DNA of 64,000 bases from Streptomyces sp. WZ-12 (GCF_028898845.1 NZ_CP118575.1:314326-378325), one strand, 5' to 3'. Counted from the stretch's first letter, positions 42,462 through 52,148 are shown. Program-made: numbers and translations. The notes: generated by a model from the letters alone, not told the origin.

Positions 42462-45002
42462 TCACTCGTCCGGGTGGGGTCGTCGCCTGCCGCGGAGCGG
42501 GACGACATTCGGGTCTGGCTGGGCGAGTGCTTCTCTCAGTTGCTGGTTCTCCAAGGTGACCTGGTTGAGGGCCCGGATGAGGGCAGGGACGTCTGCTCGG
42601 AGCTGATCGAGTTCCTTGTTCTTGTTAGCGATCGTCGTTTTGAGCTTCACGATGTTCCGCCGGAGACGGACTTCGACGTCCAGAGCCGCCCCTCGTTCTT
42701 TGAGCCGTTCGTAGAATTCCTTCTTCAGGTCGAGATGCCGCTGGGTCAGGGCATTTCTTGGAACACCGGCTTCCTGGGCCAGCGCAACGATCGTGAGGGC
42801 GCCGTTCGAGGACTCCGGGGTGCCGTTCAAGATCCGGTCCATCGCCTTGCGGATGCGCTCGCGCTCGTCGAGGGCGGGGGCCATGCAGCAGTCTCCTGGA
42901 GTGTGATCCGGGTGCGGTCGGTGGTGATCGGCGATGGCGCGGAGGATGTTGGCGTTGGTCCGCAGCCTGTCCCCGACCGGTTGCGGGGTAACGGGGGCAC
43001 GTTTGTCGATGATGTCCGCGCGCTGGCGAAGCCGGGCCGCGTGCTGGTCGGTGCGGACGACGTTGCCGCAGCCGGGAACGCAGTGGTCCAGGCTCGGGGT
43101 GTCCTTGACCTCGTCGCGGTGGCAGAGGGCCTGTTCGCGCCGGTAGTGGCATAGCACGAGGGCCTGGGGATTGTCGTAGATCATCGCGTCCTCGTTCGCC
43201 AGGAGGCGGCGGGCGGTGGTCGCGGTGATGGCGGTTCCGGTGAACAGGGCGGCACTGGTGGCGGTGGTGATGGCGCGTCGGGCGGCGGGCCCGGAGACGC
43301 CTTCGCCCGCTTCGAGGCTTTCATGGAGCTCGGAGACGGTGTCGGCAACGGCGAGGACGGTCTCCATGTCGATGAGTTCGTGGATGCCGTCGCGGCTGCG
43401 GGAGGCGTACCCCTCGGAGACGAAGGTCGTCCGCAAGTGCCCGTACTGGATGGCGAGAGCGACGAGATCGTTAGGCCGCCGGGCGATATGCCAGGCCAAT
43501 GACCTGCGAAATCGCTCAGTTCCGACGTTGCCGTGAGGGTCGGGAGGGATGATCTCTCCGGTGATTCCCTGGGCCTCGGCCTCGGTGTTCGACCATGCGA
43601 TGAAGTCCTCGATCCGGGTCCGGATGGCACTGTTCTTGAGGGAGCCCGTGTCGGTTCGCTGGCATTGGTCGTGTGCGTCGTGGTCAAGCAGGAGGTGTCC
43701 GGCGGGGACCATCCGTTCCAGAACACGTATGGAGCGGACGACGGGAGTGATGGCCACCCAGGGGACGTCGCGTTCAGCGCCAGAGGCCGCGTAGTTGCCG
43801 TCCTCGTCGGTCGCGGTCTTGTATTCATGACCGCGGATAAGGTGCCGGCCGACGGTCCCGTCCGGGCCCGGGACGGGGTCCGGGCAGCAGCCGGAGCGGA
43901 GGCCGAGAATTTCATCGGGGCGCATTCCGGTCAAAAAGGCCAAAACGATGAACGCGGCTGTTCCGAGATGCCGGCGGAGGCTCGCGACTTCGTTGAAGTC
44001 GATCTTCTCGCGCCATGGCTGCCCATCGACCAGACCGGTCACCGAAACATCCAGGGGGCAGGGGCCTGGCCGCAGGCCGACTGTGGCGACCAGGTCGTGC
44101 CGCTGGACGGCCCATTCGAGATCGCGCCGGGAGGCTCCGGTGACGCCGCTGATGTACTGCCGGGCCAGACTCGGCTTCCCCTGGTTCATCGAGCTCGGCA
44201 AGGGAGAGTGATCGTTCAGGAGCGGGGTCAGGTGGGCCATGAGGGCGTCCCGTCCGGCCGGGGTGGTCGGGTTGGTGCGGGCGGCTTCGACGAGTCGTTG
44301 GCTCTCGTCCCAGGCTCCGAGGATGTCGTCGGCGAAGTCGTCGATCATGCGGATCGCCCGGACGAGCAGAGGCCCCATGGTCTGTTCGGCCAGGGGCTCG
44401 TTGTCGTTCTCCCCGCCGGTGGTGGAGGTCGCGGACGGCAGGTAGTCGTCCGCCCCGAGCTCGTCCCAAGGTGGCCGGGCGATGCCGGTGGGCCGGGCGG
44501 AGAGCTGGTCGAAGGCCCACAACCGCGTCAGGGCTGCGAGCCACTTCTTCACGTACTCACGGCCGGTGTACTTGTCGCGCAGGTGCATGCCGTACTCGTG
44601 CAAGACCGCGACGTCGCAGTCCGCGAGGGTGGTGATGCCTTGCTTGGTCAGCCATGTCGCGAAGTGCGACCACCATCTCACCGTGTCGACGGTGCCGACC
44701 GGGCTGAGTCGGGACCGCAGGCGGTTGCCGCGGGCCTTGAGATGAGTGGGCCGCAGCTGCCCGTTGATCATGTTCCAGGCGATCAGCCGCACTTCGTCCT
44801 GGAAGACGACCGGGCAGTTCCGCCAGTGGACTGCGAGTTTGCTCGCGCTGGGCTTGTCGGTGAGCGGAGCCATCAGCCAGACCGGGTCCGCGTAAGCGCT
44901 GTTGAGGTGTGCGTGGGCGACGACGAGAGCCGTCGGGATGACGGGCGAGGTCGGAAGGGGCAGCGGCAGGAGGTAGGGATCGAGTTCGGGGGCGGTGGTC
45001 AC
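42462..45002 (-). CDS. divergent tyrosine recombinase fused to TnpC-like tail
   Basis: 846 residues from GTG 45002, overlapping the preceding stop. The catalytic arginine appears in LTGMRPDEILG and the tyrosine region in YGHLRTTFVSEGY; the usual HxxR box is divergent (ERFRRSLAW). A Cys/His cluster follows (CHYRREQALCH, DHCVPGC). The last 130 residues look like Tn554 TnpC/DUF6262: RIRKAMDRILNGTPESSNGA, an HTH-like segment and a coiled coil (KTTIANKNKELDQLRAD). TnpC is normally a separate protein, so this is an apparent fusion. Confidence 0.72.
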   Translation of the reverse strand: MTTAPELDPYLLPLPLPTSPVIPTALVVAHAHLNSAYADPVWLMAPLTDKPSASKLAVHWRNCPVVFQDEVRLIAWNMINGQLRPTHLKARGNRLRSRLSPVGTVDTVRWWSHFATWLTKQGITTLADCDVAVLHEYGMHLRDKYTGREYVKKWLAALTRLWAFDQLSARPTGIARPPWDELGADDYLPSATSTTGGENDNEPLAEQTMGPLLVRAIRMIDDFADDILGAWDESQRLVEAARTNPTTPAGRDALMAHLTPLLNDHSPLPSSMNQGKPSLARQYISGVTGASRRDLEWAVQRHDLVATVGLRPGPCPLDVSVTGLVDGQPWREKIDFNEVASLRRHLGTAAFIVLAFLTGMRPDEILGLRSGCCPDPVPGPDGTVGRHLIRGHEYKTATDEDGNYAASGAERDVPWVAITPVVRSIRVLERMVPAGHLLLDHDAHDQCQRTDTGSLKNSAIRTRIEDFIAWSNTEAEAQGITGEIIPPDPHGNVGTERFRRSLAWHIARRPNDLVALAIQYGHLRTTFVSEGYASRSRDGIHELIDMETVLAVADTVSELHESLEAGEGVSGPAARRAITTATSAALFTGTAITATTARRLLANEDAMIYDNPQALVLCHYRREQALCHRDEVKDTPSLDHCVPGCGNVVRTDQHAARLRQRADIIDKRAPVTPQPVGDRLRTNANILRAIADHHRPHPDHTPGDCCMAPALDERERIRKAMDRILNGTPESSNGALTIVALAQEAGVPRNALTQRHLDLKKEFYERLKERGAALDVEVRLRRNIVKLKTTIANKNKELDQLRADVPALIRALNQVTLENQQLREALAQPDPNVVPLRGRRRPHPDE

Positions 45003-45878
45003 GTATCGAGGCTTCCGGTCAGCAGGAGATCGATCAGTTCGCGGTCGGCGTCTGTGACCCTGGCCAGCCCCTGAGCCCAAGGGCCGTCGCCGAGCTTGCG
45101 CTTGAGGTCTTCGAGACGGGCATGGGGATCGCCCCAGTCCTCTTGCCATGTGGGCGGGGGCAGCACGGAGCGCAGGTTGGTCAGCGCCTCATGAAGGTGG
45201 ACGAGGCGCGGGTGGTGCCCTGGGTGGACGCTGGCGTTTTCGCAGCCCAGACACATCAGGAACGAGGCACCGCAGCCGCCGTCCGGCGCCGGGTAGGGCC
45301 CGTTGTCGAAGTCGGAGCAGTCCGCTGTCGCGGTCTCGACGTCGCCGGGTGCCGGCTCGTCGCGCAGTTGCGCCACCAGCACCGCGGCGCGAGCCCGGCG
45401 CTCGGCGTCCTCGGCGCCGGCCGCGATCACCTCGACCACCCCGCCCTGGACGCGTTTGTCGACCAGCGCGTACTTGCGGTCGTGGGTGTCCTGGCTGTGC
45501 TGGGTCGGTTCGCGCCGGTCCACCGTGACCACGGTCCGCCGGCCCCGCTGGAACGGGGAGCCGGGAAACCCCTGGGCCTGGGCCCATTCCTTGGCGGCGT
45601 CGGTGTGAACACCGAACTCGAAGAACCCGACCGACGGCTGCCGGTCCTGGTCCTTGCGGAGGTGTGAACGATCGGGGCGGTTCGAGCGCCAGACGACCAT
45701 CAGGTCGGTGCCCGGAGCGAGTCCCTCGACGAGAGTGCGGGCAAAGCGGGTGGCCTCCAGGGCCTGGGTGATCAGCCGCCCCCGCGAGTCGGCCCCGTGG
45801 TCGGTGACGTTCCGCGTCTCGTAGTAGCGGCCGGCACCGCGCTTTCGCTTCTCCACCGGGACGCGGTAGGTGGGATTC
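44999..45878 (-). pseudogene. recombinase-cassette protein, N-terminally truncated
   Basis: The frame from GTG 45856 to the stop at 44999 is open further upstream to the IS3-like junction at 45878, so the true start is lost. It has a zinc-like cluster (GGCGASFLMCLGCENASVHPGHH) and a C-terminal helical tail. It lies first in the cassette and is coupled to the large recombinase. Catalytic tyrosine-recombinase motifs are not seen in the surviving 290 codons. Confidence 0.55.
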
Positions 45879-45909
45879 TGAGCTTCCCCCGCTGTGCGGG
45901 AGGTGCTGA

Positions 45910-46828
45910 TCAGCAGGTCGGGATGGGTTGATGGGTGTTCAGGTTCGTTCGTTCGGTCGTTGCCTGCTCGGCGTAGTACTTTTCCTCGTACTCGATCGGG
46001 CTGAGGTATCCGAGCCGTTTTTGGATGCGGCGGGGGTTGTTAGAAGCCGTCGATGTACTCGAAGAGTGCGAGGTTGGCTTCGGCCCTGGTGGTGAAGGTG
46101 CGGCCGCGGATGCCCTCGGTTTTGATCGTGGACCACAGGTTCTTGGCGAGGGCGTTGTCGAAGCTGTCGCCGATCGATCCCATAGATGCCTCAATGCCCG
46201 CTCTGAGCGGGCGTGTTGTGAGTTTGATGGACGTGTATTGACAGCCGTGATCGGCGTGGTGAATGAGTGTGCCGGGCTCGACCTCGCGGGATGCGAGCGC
46301 GTACTCCAGCACGGTGAGCACCAGGTCCGCGTCGGCGTGGGCGGAGGTCTCCCAGGCGACCACCCGGCGGGAGAAGGCGTCGCGGATCGCGGAGAGCCAC
46401 AGGGGCCCCTCGCCGGTGGGGATCATGGTCAGGTCGGTGACCCACAACCGGTTCGGTGCCGGCGCGGTGAAGTCCCTGCCCACCAGGTCCGGGGCCAAGG
46501 TAGCCTTCGGATCCCGGCGCGTGAACCCCTTGCGCCGAGGGCTCACGCCCGCCAGACCGTCCTCGCGCATCAGGCGCTCGACCCGCTTGCGGCCGACGTG
46601 GACGCCCTTGCGTTTGAGGACGGCGTGTACACGGGGAGAGCCGTAGATCCCACCGGAGTCCGTGTGAATCTTGCGGATCTGCTCGGTCAGCTCGACGTCG
46701 CGACGTTTGCGCTCGCACGGTTCCCTCTCGGCTCGACGCCAGCGGTAGTAGGTGGCGGAAAGGACGGAGATCTCCCGGAGTACGGGCTCGACCCCCAGAT
46801 GCGGATGCTCATCGATGAGCTCCATCAC
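45910..46828 (-). pseudogene. IS3-A-like OrfB with frameshift and E-to-K change
   Basis: From about 46828 the frame reads an IS3 OrfB close to IS3-A. The third catalytic residue is changed: DNALAK instead of DNALAE. After IDGF one extra base makes a stop, and the remainder (RRIQKRLGY, PIEYEEKYY) continues in another frame to 45910. Both changes would inactivate it. Confidence 0.85.
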
Positions 46829-46988
46829 CTGGGCCGGGTCGGGTCGAGCTGGCCGGCGAAAAAAGCGCTGGCGGTCCGCAGGATCTCATTCGCGCGGCGC
46901 AGTTCCTTCACCTCCCGCCGCAACTGCGCAAGCTCTTCCTTCTCCTCGGTGGTCAGCGGGTCCTCCCGCTCACCACGGTCAGCCTCGG
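46825..46988 (-). pseudogene. IS3-A-like OrfA, C-terminal piece
   Basis: Only the zipper end of OrfA survives ([20 protein letters not shown], ending [12 protein letters not shown]). The helix-turn-helix half is replaced by IS3-D. Confidence 0.8.
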
Positions 46989-47040
46989 TGTCCCTCCCCT
47001 CGTAGCGTGGAGTCCGTGATTGCAGGGGAAGTTGGGGTTC

Positions 47041-47370
47041 ATGGGGTCCAAGCAACGGACGTACACGCCTGAGTTTCGTGAGGGTGCTGTACGCATTGTG
47101 ATCGAGACGGGCAGGTCGATCCCGGAGGTCGCCGAGGAGCTCGGCGTCCACTCCGGCACGCTGCACAGCTGGGTGTCGCGGTGGCGGCGCAACGGGTCGG
47201 CGTCGTCCGACCGGCCGGCCGAGCCCGCGCCGGGTGGACGGATGCGCGAGGCCGAGCGCGCCGAGCTGGAGCGGCTGCGGCGGGAGATGTCGGAGAAGAA
47301 CAAGCGGATACGCGAGCTGGAGATGGAGCGTGATGTCCTCAAGCGATGCATGGTCCTCTGGGTGAAGTGA
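47041..47370 (+). CDS. IS3-D OrfA, copy 1
   Basis: 109 residues from ATG 47041. IS3 OrfA with HTH ([20 protein letters not shown]) and zipper ([20 protein letters not shown]), overlapping OrfB by GTGA. Confidence 0.9.
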   Translation: MGSKQRTYTPEFREGAVRIVIETGRSIPEVAEELGVHSGTLHSWVSRWRRNGSASSDRPAEPAPGGRMREAERAELERLRREMSEKNKRIRELEMERDVLKRCMVLWVK

Positions 47371-48278
47371 CCGAGACGGACCCGGCCACTCTGGCCGCGT
47401 TCATCGGTAACCAGAGGACCGAGCACCGCGTCCCGCACCGTCTGGCCTGCCAGGTTCTGGGGGTGTCGGAGTCCTGGTTCTACAAGTGGCGCGTCAGACC
47501 CACCACCGCGCGTGAGGTCCGGCGCGGACAGTTGGCCGACGCGATCACGGGGATCTTCGAGGGCTCCGGCGGCACCTACGGTTCCCCGAAGGTCTGGCTC
47601 GTCCTGGTCCGCGCGGGCTGGCGGGTCTCGGTGAACACCATCGCCCGTCTGATGGCCCAACTCGGCCTGGCCGGACGGAAGGTCCGCAGCCGGCGCGGGC
47701 TGACCCGGCCCGGCAAACGGCCGGCGGCCCCGGACTTCGTGCGCCGGGACTTCACCGCGGACGCTCCGGACCAGGTGTGGTGCGGTGACATGACCGAGAT
47801 CACCACCGGTGAGGGCAAGCTCTACCTGGCCACCGTCATCGACCTGTTCTCACGTCGACTGCTCGGCTACGCGATGAGTGCCCGCCATGACGCCGAACTG
47901 GTCGTGGCCTCCTTGAACATGGCCGCGGCCACCCGCGGCGGTGATGTGAAGGGCGTGATCTTTCACAGCGACCGCGGCAGCGAATACGTCTCCTGGCGCT
48001 TTCGCCGGGCCTGTCGCCGCCTGGGCGTGACCCAGTCCATGGGCCGCGTCGGGTCGTGTTTCGACAACGCCGTCAGCGAGGCGTTCAACAGCGTGCTCAA
48101 GGTCGAGTATGTCCACCGGCACACGTTCGCCACCCGCACCGAGGCTCGGCTGCGGATCGCGACCTGGATCACCGGCTTCTACAACACGCACCGACTACAC
48201 AGCGTGTGTGGGTATCAGAGTCCGATCGACTACGAGCACGACCATCGCACCAACTCCACCTTGGAGCTGGTCGCTTAG
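47367..48278 (+). CDS. IS3-D OrfB (DDE transposase), copy 1
   Basis: 303 residues from GTG 47367. The rve core has [21 protein letters not shown] and [13 protein letters not shown]. The C-terminus [18 protein letters not shown] is complete. It differs from copy 2 by an Ile-to-Thr change in WITGFY. Confidence 0.92.
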   Translation: MTETDPATLAAFIGNQRTEHRVPHRLACQVLGVSESWFYKWRVRPTTAREVRRGQLADAITGIFEGSGGTYGSPKVWLVLVRAGWRVSVNTIARLMAQLGLAGRKVRSRRGLTRPGKRPAAPDFVRRDFTADAPDQVWCGDMTEITTGEGKLYLATVIDLFSRRLLGYAMSARHDAELVVASLNMAAATRGGDVKGVIFHSDRGSEYVSWRFRRACRRLGVTQSMGRVGSCFDNAVSEAFNSVLKVEYVHRHTFATRTEARLRIATWITGFYNTHRLHSVCGYQSPIDYEHDHRTNSTLELVA

Positions 48279-48307
48279 AAGATCTCCACAGTTCGAGGGG
48301 ATTGACA

Positions 48308-48650
48308 CCGCCCCGAGTTCATCCAGGACCGCGCGGTGCAGCCGACGCCACAGGCCGGCCTCGGTCCACGCGGCGAATCGGCGGTGCGCGGTGGCGGGTG
48401 AGACGCCGAACGTCTCAGGTAGGTGCCGCCAAGCACAACCACTGGTCAGGACATACACGACCGCCGTGAACACAGCCCGCTCATCGCGCGGAGCGGTCCC
48501 GCCACCCTGCGGACGGGCTTTGAACGACGGCAACAACGGGACAGCCAGTTCCCACAGACCGTCAGGAACCAGCCGCTGCGACAGATCGACACCCACAACC
48601 GACAATGATGCCGCAGATCAGCCCATCACCACGTGAGACATCCTCTTAGT
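48308..48650 (-). pseudogene. IS5-family transposase, N-terminal part and IS end
   Basis: The transposase starts at about 48605 (VPDGLWELAVPLLPSFKARP, then GCAWRHLPETFGVSPATAHR) and is cut at 48308 by IS3-D. Its terminal sequence CTAAGAGGATGTCTCACGTG, read inward from 48650, matches the end at 49285. Confidence 0.82.
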
Positions 48651-48774
48651 CAAATGTATGCAAAATTCCGTCCTGGGTAACCTCAGCCTCGCAGTGCCCT
48701 CACTCGTTCTCCGGCGTGACGGCATTTACCATTCCGGCGTTCAATCAACCGTCGGCATTGGAGGCGAGTAGAGT

Positions 48775-49206
48775 ATGACTGCTTTCGACCCCGAGGCAGA
48801 GCTCGAAAAGCTTGGCATCTCCATCCAATATCTTCAACTCCAAGATATCCTCGCTGCCTGGGACGCCGAGCGAAGCGCGGTCTACTGCAGCGTCGACTTG
48901 CGCCCTGTGCACAAGCGCGGCGCTCTTTGTCACGAGCTGGCTCACATTACCCTGGGGCACCAGCGCTGTGCGCACTTCGACGACAGTGTCACTGCCTTGG
49001 AGACCGTCACGCAAGAACGAGCCGCCGAAATGTGGGCCGCACGGCAGCTCATCAGTACCGTCGAGCTTGCTATCGCTCAAGAGTCCGGCCTCTCGTGCAC
49101 CACAATCGCTAGAGAGTTTGGGGTAACGGAGCGTATGTACCGAGCACGACTGCTCGCACATACAGAAGACGAGCGGCGCTGGCTCGGGGGCACGGTGTCG
49201 ACGTAA
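48775..49206 (+). CDS. ImmA/IrrE-family metallopeptidase
   Basis: 143 residues from ATG 48775 with GGAGGCGAG upstream. The zinc-protease motif HELAH is at 53-57 in CHELAHITLGH. The family cleaves phage or ICE repressors or stress regulators (ImmA, IrrE). The C-terminus ends in an HTH-like segment (IAREFGVTERMYRARL). No XRE-type repressor lies beside it, unlike in many such systems. It lies between two IS5-like ends, forming what looks like a relic composite transposon. Confidence 0.85.
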   Translation: MTAFDPEAELEKLGISIQYLQLQDILAAWDAERSAVYCSVDLRPVHKRGALCHELAHITLGHQRCAHFDDSVTALETVTQERAAEMWAARQLISTVELAIAQESGLSCTTIAREFGVTERMYRARLLAHTEDERRWLGGTVST

Positions 49207-49284
49207 GGGGGGAACGCGCGGGGCATCTCCGTGGTTGGGCAGGACACCACAACGAGCCTGACCAGCGGAGAGGCCCCAGGTGTT

Positions 49285-49423
49285 CGCCTAAGAGGACGTC
49301 TCACGTGGTGACTTTTGCGAGTCTCTTGTAGTAGGTCAGGGTGGCCGCCAGGCCGAGGAAGGCGAGGAAATGGGAGCCCTTCCGCTCGTATCGGACGGTG
49401 AGGCGGCGGTAGCCGAACAGCCA
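49285..49423 (-). pseudogene. IS5-family transposase, C-terminal part and IS end
   Basis: The minus-strand frame reads RRLTVRYERKGSHFLAFLGL and TYYKRLAKVT, the C-terminus of an IS5-type transposase. The end CTAAGAGGACGTCTCACGTG at 49285 mirrors the end at 48650 with one difference. Truncated by IS3-A copy 6 at 49424. It is probably a second copy of the element at 48308-48650. Confidence 0.8.
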
Positions 49424-50124
49424 GCGAGGGCACACGCGTGGGCCGCAAGCGGGTCGAGCGCCTGATGCGCGAGGCCGACCTGGCGGGCATCAGCCCGCGC
49501 CGCACAGGCTTCACGCGCCGGGATCCGAAGGCCACACTCGCCCCGGACCTGGTCAACCGGGACTTCACCGCACCGGCGCCGAACCGGCTGTGGGTCACCG
49601 ACCTGACGATGATCTCGACCGGCGAGGGCCCGCTGTGGCTGTCGGCGATCCGGGACGCGTTCTCCCGCCGGGTGGTGGCCTGGGAGACCTCCGCCCGCGC
49701 GGACGCCGACCTGGTCCTGACCACGCTGGAGTACGCCCTCGCGTCCCGCGAGGTCGAGCCCGGCAAGCTCATCCACCATGCCGACCACGGCTGTCAGTAC
49801 ACATCCATCAAGCTCACAACTCGCCTGCTGCGGGCAGGAGTTGACGCGTCCATGGGCTCCGTCGGGGACAGCTACGACAACGCCCTCGCGGAGAACCTGT
49901 GGATGCTGATCAAGACCGAGTGCGTGCGCGGCCGCGTCTTCGCCACACGTGCCGAGGCGAACCTCGCGCTCTTCGAGTACACAGACGGCTTCTATAACTC
50001 CCGCCGCACCCAGGAACGACTCGGCTTCCTCAGCCCGATCGAATTCGAGGAGAAGTACTACGCCGAGCAGGCAACGGCCGAACGAGCGAACCTGAAACCC
50101 CGTCAACCCCTCCTGACCAGCTGA
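49424..50124 (+). pseudogene. IS3-A OrfB, copy 6, N-terminally truncated
   Basis: It retains the full DDE core but lacks OrfA and the first 90 or so OrfB codons. It reads DSYDNALAE where other copies read DSHDNALAE, the more typical IS3 form, and shares RLGFLSPIEF with copy 4. Confidence 0.88.
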
Positions 50125-50155
50125 TCAGCGCCTCCCGAACGACGGGGGAACCTCA
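49424..50155 (+). mobile_element. IS3-A copy 6, 5' truncated
   Basis: 732 bp of the 3' part with an intact right end. It joins the IS5-like remnant at 49424, inside the codons for the segment REGTRVGRK. Confidence 0.9.
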
Positions 50156-50442
50156 ACGTCGTTGGCTTGGTTCTCCATGTGTGGGTGTTGTCGCCATAGC
50201 GCCTGAAGTCCGCCGGGCCCAGGGACGACTGAAAAGGCCACTCCGCACCGGTCCTCGAAGGCGTCAGCGTGCAGGTCCGAGATCGGCAACCCCGCCTTCA
50301 TCAAGGTGATCACCATCTCGATCGCCAAATGGCGACGACCCTCTGGCACTCCGGAGTCGGTGACCACCGCCCGGTCCAGAGCATTCAGGGCTTTCGCCTG
50401 CCACAGGTCATCGGTCGGGCTGTTGGTGGACGGCTCGGTCAT
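50125..50442 (-). CDS. hypothetical protein, C-terminus replaced by IS end
   Basis: 105 residues from ATG 50442 with AGGAGC upstream. Natural composition (LWQAKALNALDRAVVTDSGV, AIEMVITLMKAGLPISDL). The last nine residues (EVPPSFGRR) come from the IS3-A inverted repeat, so the original C-terminus is lost. It is divergent to the Fic gene and could be a regulator or immunity partner, but nothing in the sequence shows this. Confidence 0.6.
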   Translation of the reverse strand: MTEPSTNSPTDDLWQAKALNALDRAVVTDSGVPEGRRHLAIEMVITLMKAGLPISDLHADAFEDRCGVAFSVVPGPGGLQALWRQHPHMENQANDVEVPPSFGRR

Positions 50443-50542
50443 GGTGGTGCTCCTGCGCGTGGGATTGCCTACCTCAGGGTCAGCCTGCCCACGTTCTCCC
50501 GCCAACATCGTCCAGTAGCCCCTTTCGGGCACACCTCGCCAT

Positions 50543-50565
50543 AATGATAGTTACCAAGTATCATT
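50543..50565. promoter_or_regulatory. inverted repeat just upstream of Fic gene 2
   Basis: AATGATA and TATCATT flank a 9-base centre, ending 5 bases before the ATG at 50571. It overlaps the likely -10 (ATAATG). A repressor bound here would block transcription or translation. Confidence 0.55.
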
Positions 50566-50570
50566 CGCTC

Positions 50571-51713
50571 ATGCTGTATCGGATGCCCCGCCTCGCCGCC
50601 GTCGACCGTCGGGTTCTGAACCAGATCGATTCCCTCCGGGAGGAGCTGCGCCATGCGGTGCAGCAGGTGCCGACGAAGTGGACGGCCGATCTGCGCAAGG
50701 CGCTAACAGCCAGTGCGATCGCCGCGTCCAACACCATCGAGGGCTACCGGGTCGACGCCAAGGACGTCGCCGATCTGATGGACGGCGAACGCGACGCGGT
50801 GGACGCCAGCGAGGAGGACAAGGCCGAGACGCTGGCCTACCAGCAGGCCATGACCTACATCCAGTCCCTGCACGACGCGACCGACTTCCGCTACAGCAAG
50901 GAACTCCTCAACGCGCTGCACTGGATGCTGCAGGGCCACCACCACCCGCTGCGCACAGCCGGCCAGTGGCGGCGCACCGCGATCCGCATCACCGCCCCCG
51001 GGGACGAGCTGGCCACCGACTACGAGGGCCCAGACATTGAACTGCTGCCGGCCCTGACAGAGGAGCTGGTGGACTGGCTCAACGACGGGGACCTCGACGC
51101 CCACGTGCTGGTGCGGGCAGCGATGGCACACCTGAACCTGGTGAAGATCCACCCCTGGTCGGACGGGAACGGCCGGATGTCCCGCTCCCTGCAGACCCTG
51201 GTGATCGCCCGCGGCGGCGTGCTGGCACCGGAGTTCTCCAGCATCGAGGAGTGGCTGGGCATGCCGGGCAACACCTGGGAGTACTACAAAACGCTGCGCG
51301 AGGTCGGCGGCCCCGTCTACTCGCCCGAGCGCGACACCGGACCATGGCTTCGGTTCAACCTGCTCGCCTACCACCAGCAGACCCAGCGGGTACAGCGCCG
51401 TGTCGAGCGGTCCAACGAGTGCTGGCTGCAGCTGATGGAGGCCGCCGACGGCCTCGGGATCACCGAACGGCAGATCACCGCGCTGCACGAGGTGGCAATG
51501 GTGGGCCGGGTGCGTCGCTCGCGCTATGAGAAGGCCGAGGCCCTCAACACCCAGCAGGCCACAAGGGACTTGCAGGCGCTGACGAAGGCAGGGCTGCTGA
51601 CCGCTGTGGGCCAGACCAAGGCTCGCCACTACATCGCCGGCCCCCGCTTCCCAGCAAACGTCCTGGCTACCGCGCAGCGCACGCACACCATCGCCGACCC
51701 CTACGACTCCTAA
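50571..51713 (+). CDS. Fic-family protein 2 (predicted AMP transferase)
   Basis: 380 residues from ATG 50571. This start is chosen over ATG 50544 because it aligns with the MLY start of Fic 1 and the longer version would read through the inverted repeat. SNTIEG inhibitory motif at 53-58; canonical loop HPWSDGNGRMSR at 194-205. The C-terminus is winged-helix-like (NTQQATRDLQALTKAGLLT). It precedes a zeta-toxin gene in the same direction. Confidence 0.9.
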   Translation: MLYRMPRLAAVDRRVLNQIDSLREELRHAVQQVPTKWTADLRKALTASAIAASNTIEGYRVDAKDVADLMDGERDAVDASEEDKAETLAYQQAMTYIQSLHDATDFRYSKELLNALHWMLQGHHHPLRTAGQWRRTAIRITAPGDELATDYEGPDIELLPALTEELVDWLNDGDLDAHVLVRAAMAHLNLVKIHPWSDGNGRMSRSLQTLVIARGGVLAPEFSSIEEWLGMPGNTWEYYKTLREVGGPVYSPERDTGPWLRFNLLAYHQQTQRVQRRVERSNECWLQLMEAADGLGITERQITALHEVAMVGRVRRSRYEKAEALNTQQATRDLQALTKAGLLTAVGQTKARHYIAGPRFPANVLATAQRTHTIADPYDS

Positions 51714-51779
51714 CAGCCCTGACGTACGGGGCCCGTGCCAGCCTGCCGTGATCCACCCTGACCTGTTCGTGGAGGAACA

Positions 51780-52119
51780 GTGCGTTCGCCATCCCTTCCC
51801 TCGTCGCCGTTACCGGATCCGGCCGACGACTGGCCCCACTGGGTCCTGGCCACCCACGTACTCCCCGCCGCCGTGCGCGGCGCGGTGCCCCAGCAGCGCC
51901 CCGTGGTGGTGTTCGTCGCCGGGCAGCCGGGCAGCGGCAAGACGTTGGTGGCCGACCTGGTGCAGGCGGCGTTGAACCGGCGGGGCGGCGCGGTGCGGGT
52001 GGATCACGATGAGTACAAGGCCATGCACCCCCACTACCAGGACTATCTCAGCGAGGATGTCCGCACTGCAGGGTCCGGGTGCGGCCCGAGACGTACCGGT
52101 GGCAGGCGGACGTCGAGGC
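51780..52119 (+). pseudogene. zeta-toxin-like kinase, truncated
   Basis: From GTG 51780 with GGAGGA just upstream. The P-loop GQPGSGKT and the downstream DHDEYKAMHPHYQDY match zeta toxins (UDP-GlcNAc kinases) and related Streptomyces proteins. A missing base at about 52068 shifts the frame (the correct continuation VRPETYRWQADVEA is readable in the next frame), and IS3-D copy 2 removes everything after 52119. Confidence 0.82.
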
Positions 52120-52148
52120 TGTCAATCCCCTCGAACTGTGGAGATCTT

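Larger units (their letters stand above)
42353..45878 (-). mobile_element. second recombinase cassette
   Basis: It interrupts the IS630-like gene after codons for HVTYE and extends to the IS3-A-like element at 45879, which truncates it. It holds two overlapping minus-strand genes with the same GTGA coupling as the cassette at 1961-5826, but the proteins are only distantly alike. Left boundary approximate. Confidence 0.6.
45879..46988 (-). mobile_element. decayed IS3-A relative, 5' part missing
   Basis: The right end TGAGCTTCCCCCG resembles IS3-A but differs. The body is clearly homologous to IS3-A and diverged. It is cut at 46988 by IS3-D copy 1 and its left end is not found beyond it. Confidence 0.85.
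46989..48307 (+). mobile_element. IS3-D, complete copy 1
   Basis: 1319 bp. The ends TGTCCCTCCCCTCG and, inverted, TGTCAATCCCCTCG form inverted repeats. It sits between two unrelated IS remnants (IS3-A-like and IS5-like), with no target duplication, so it marks a recombination junction. Confidence 0.92.

Noticed and set aside
42462..45149. Start at 45149 for the fused recombinase (895 residues)
   Set aside because: The extra 49 codons overlap the upstream gene in shadow composition; GTG 45002 gives the GTGA coupling seen in the first cassette.
50544..50570. ATG 50544 as start of Fic 2
   Set aside because: It would translate through the inverted repeat; ATG 50571 aligns with the start of Fic 1.
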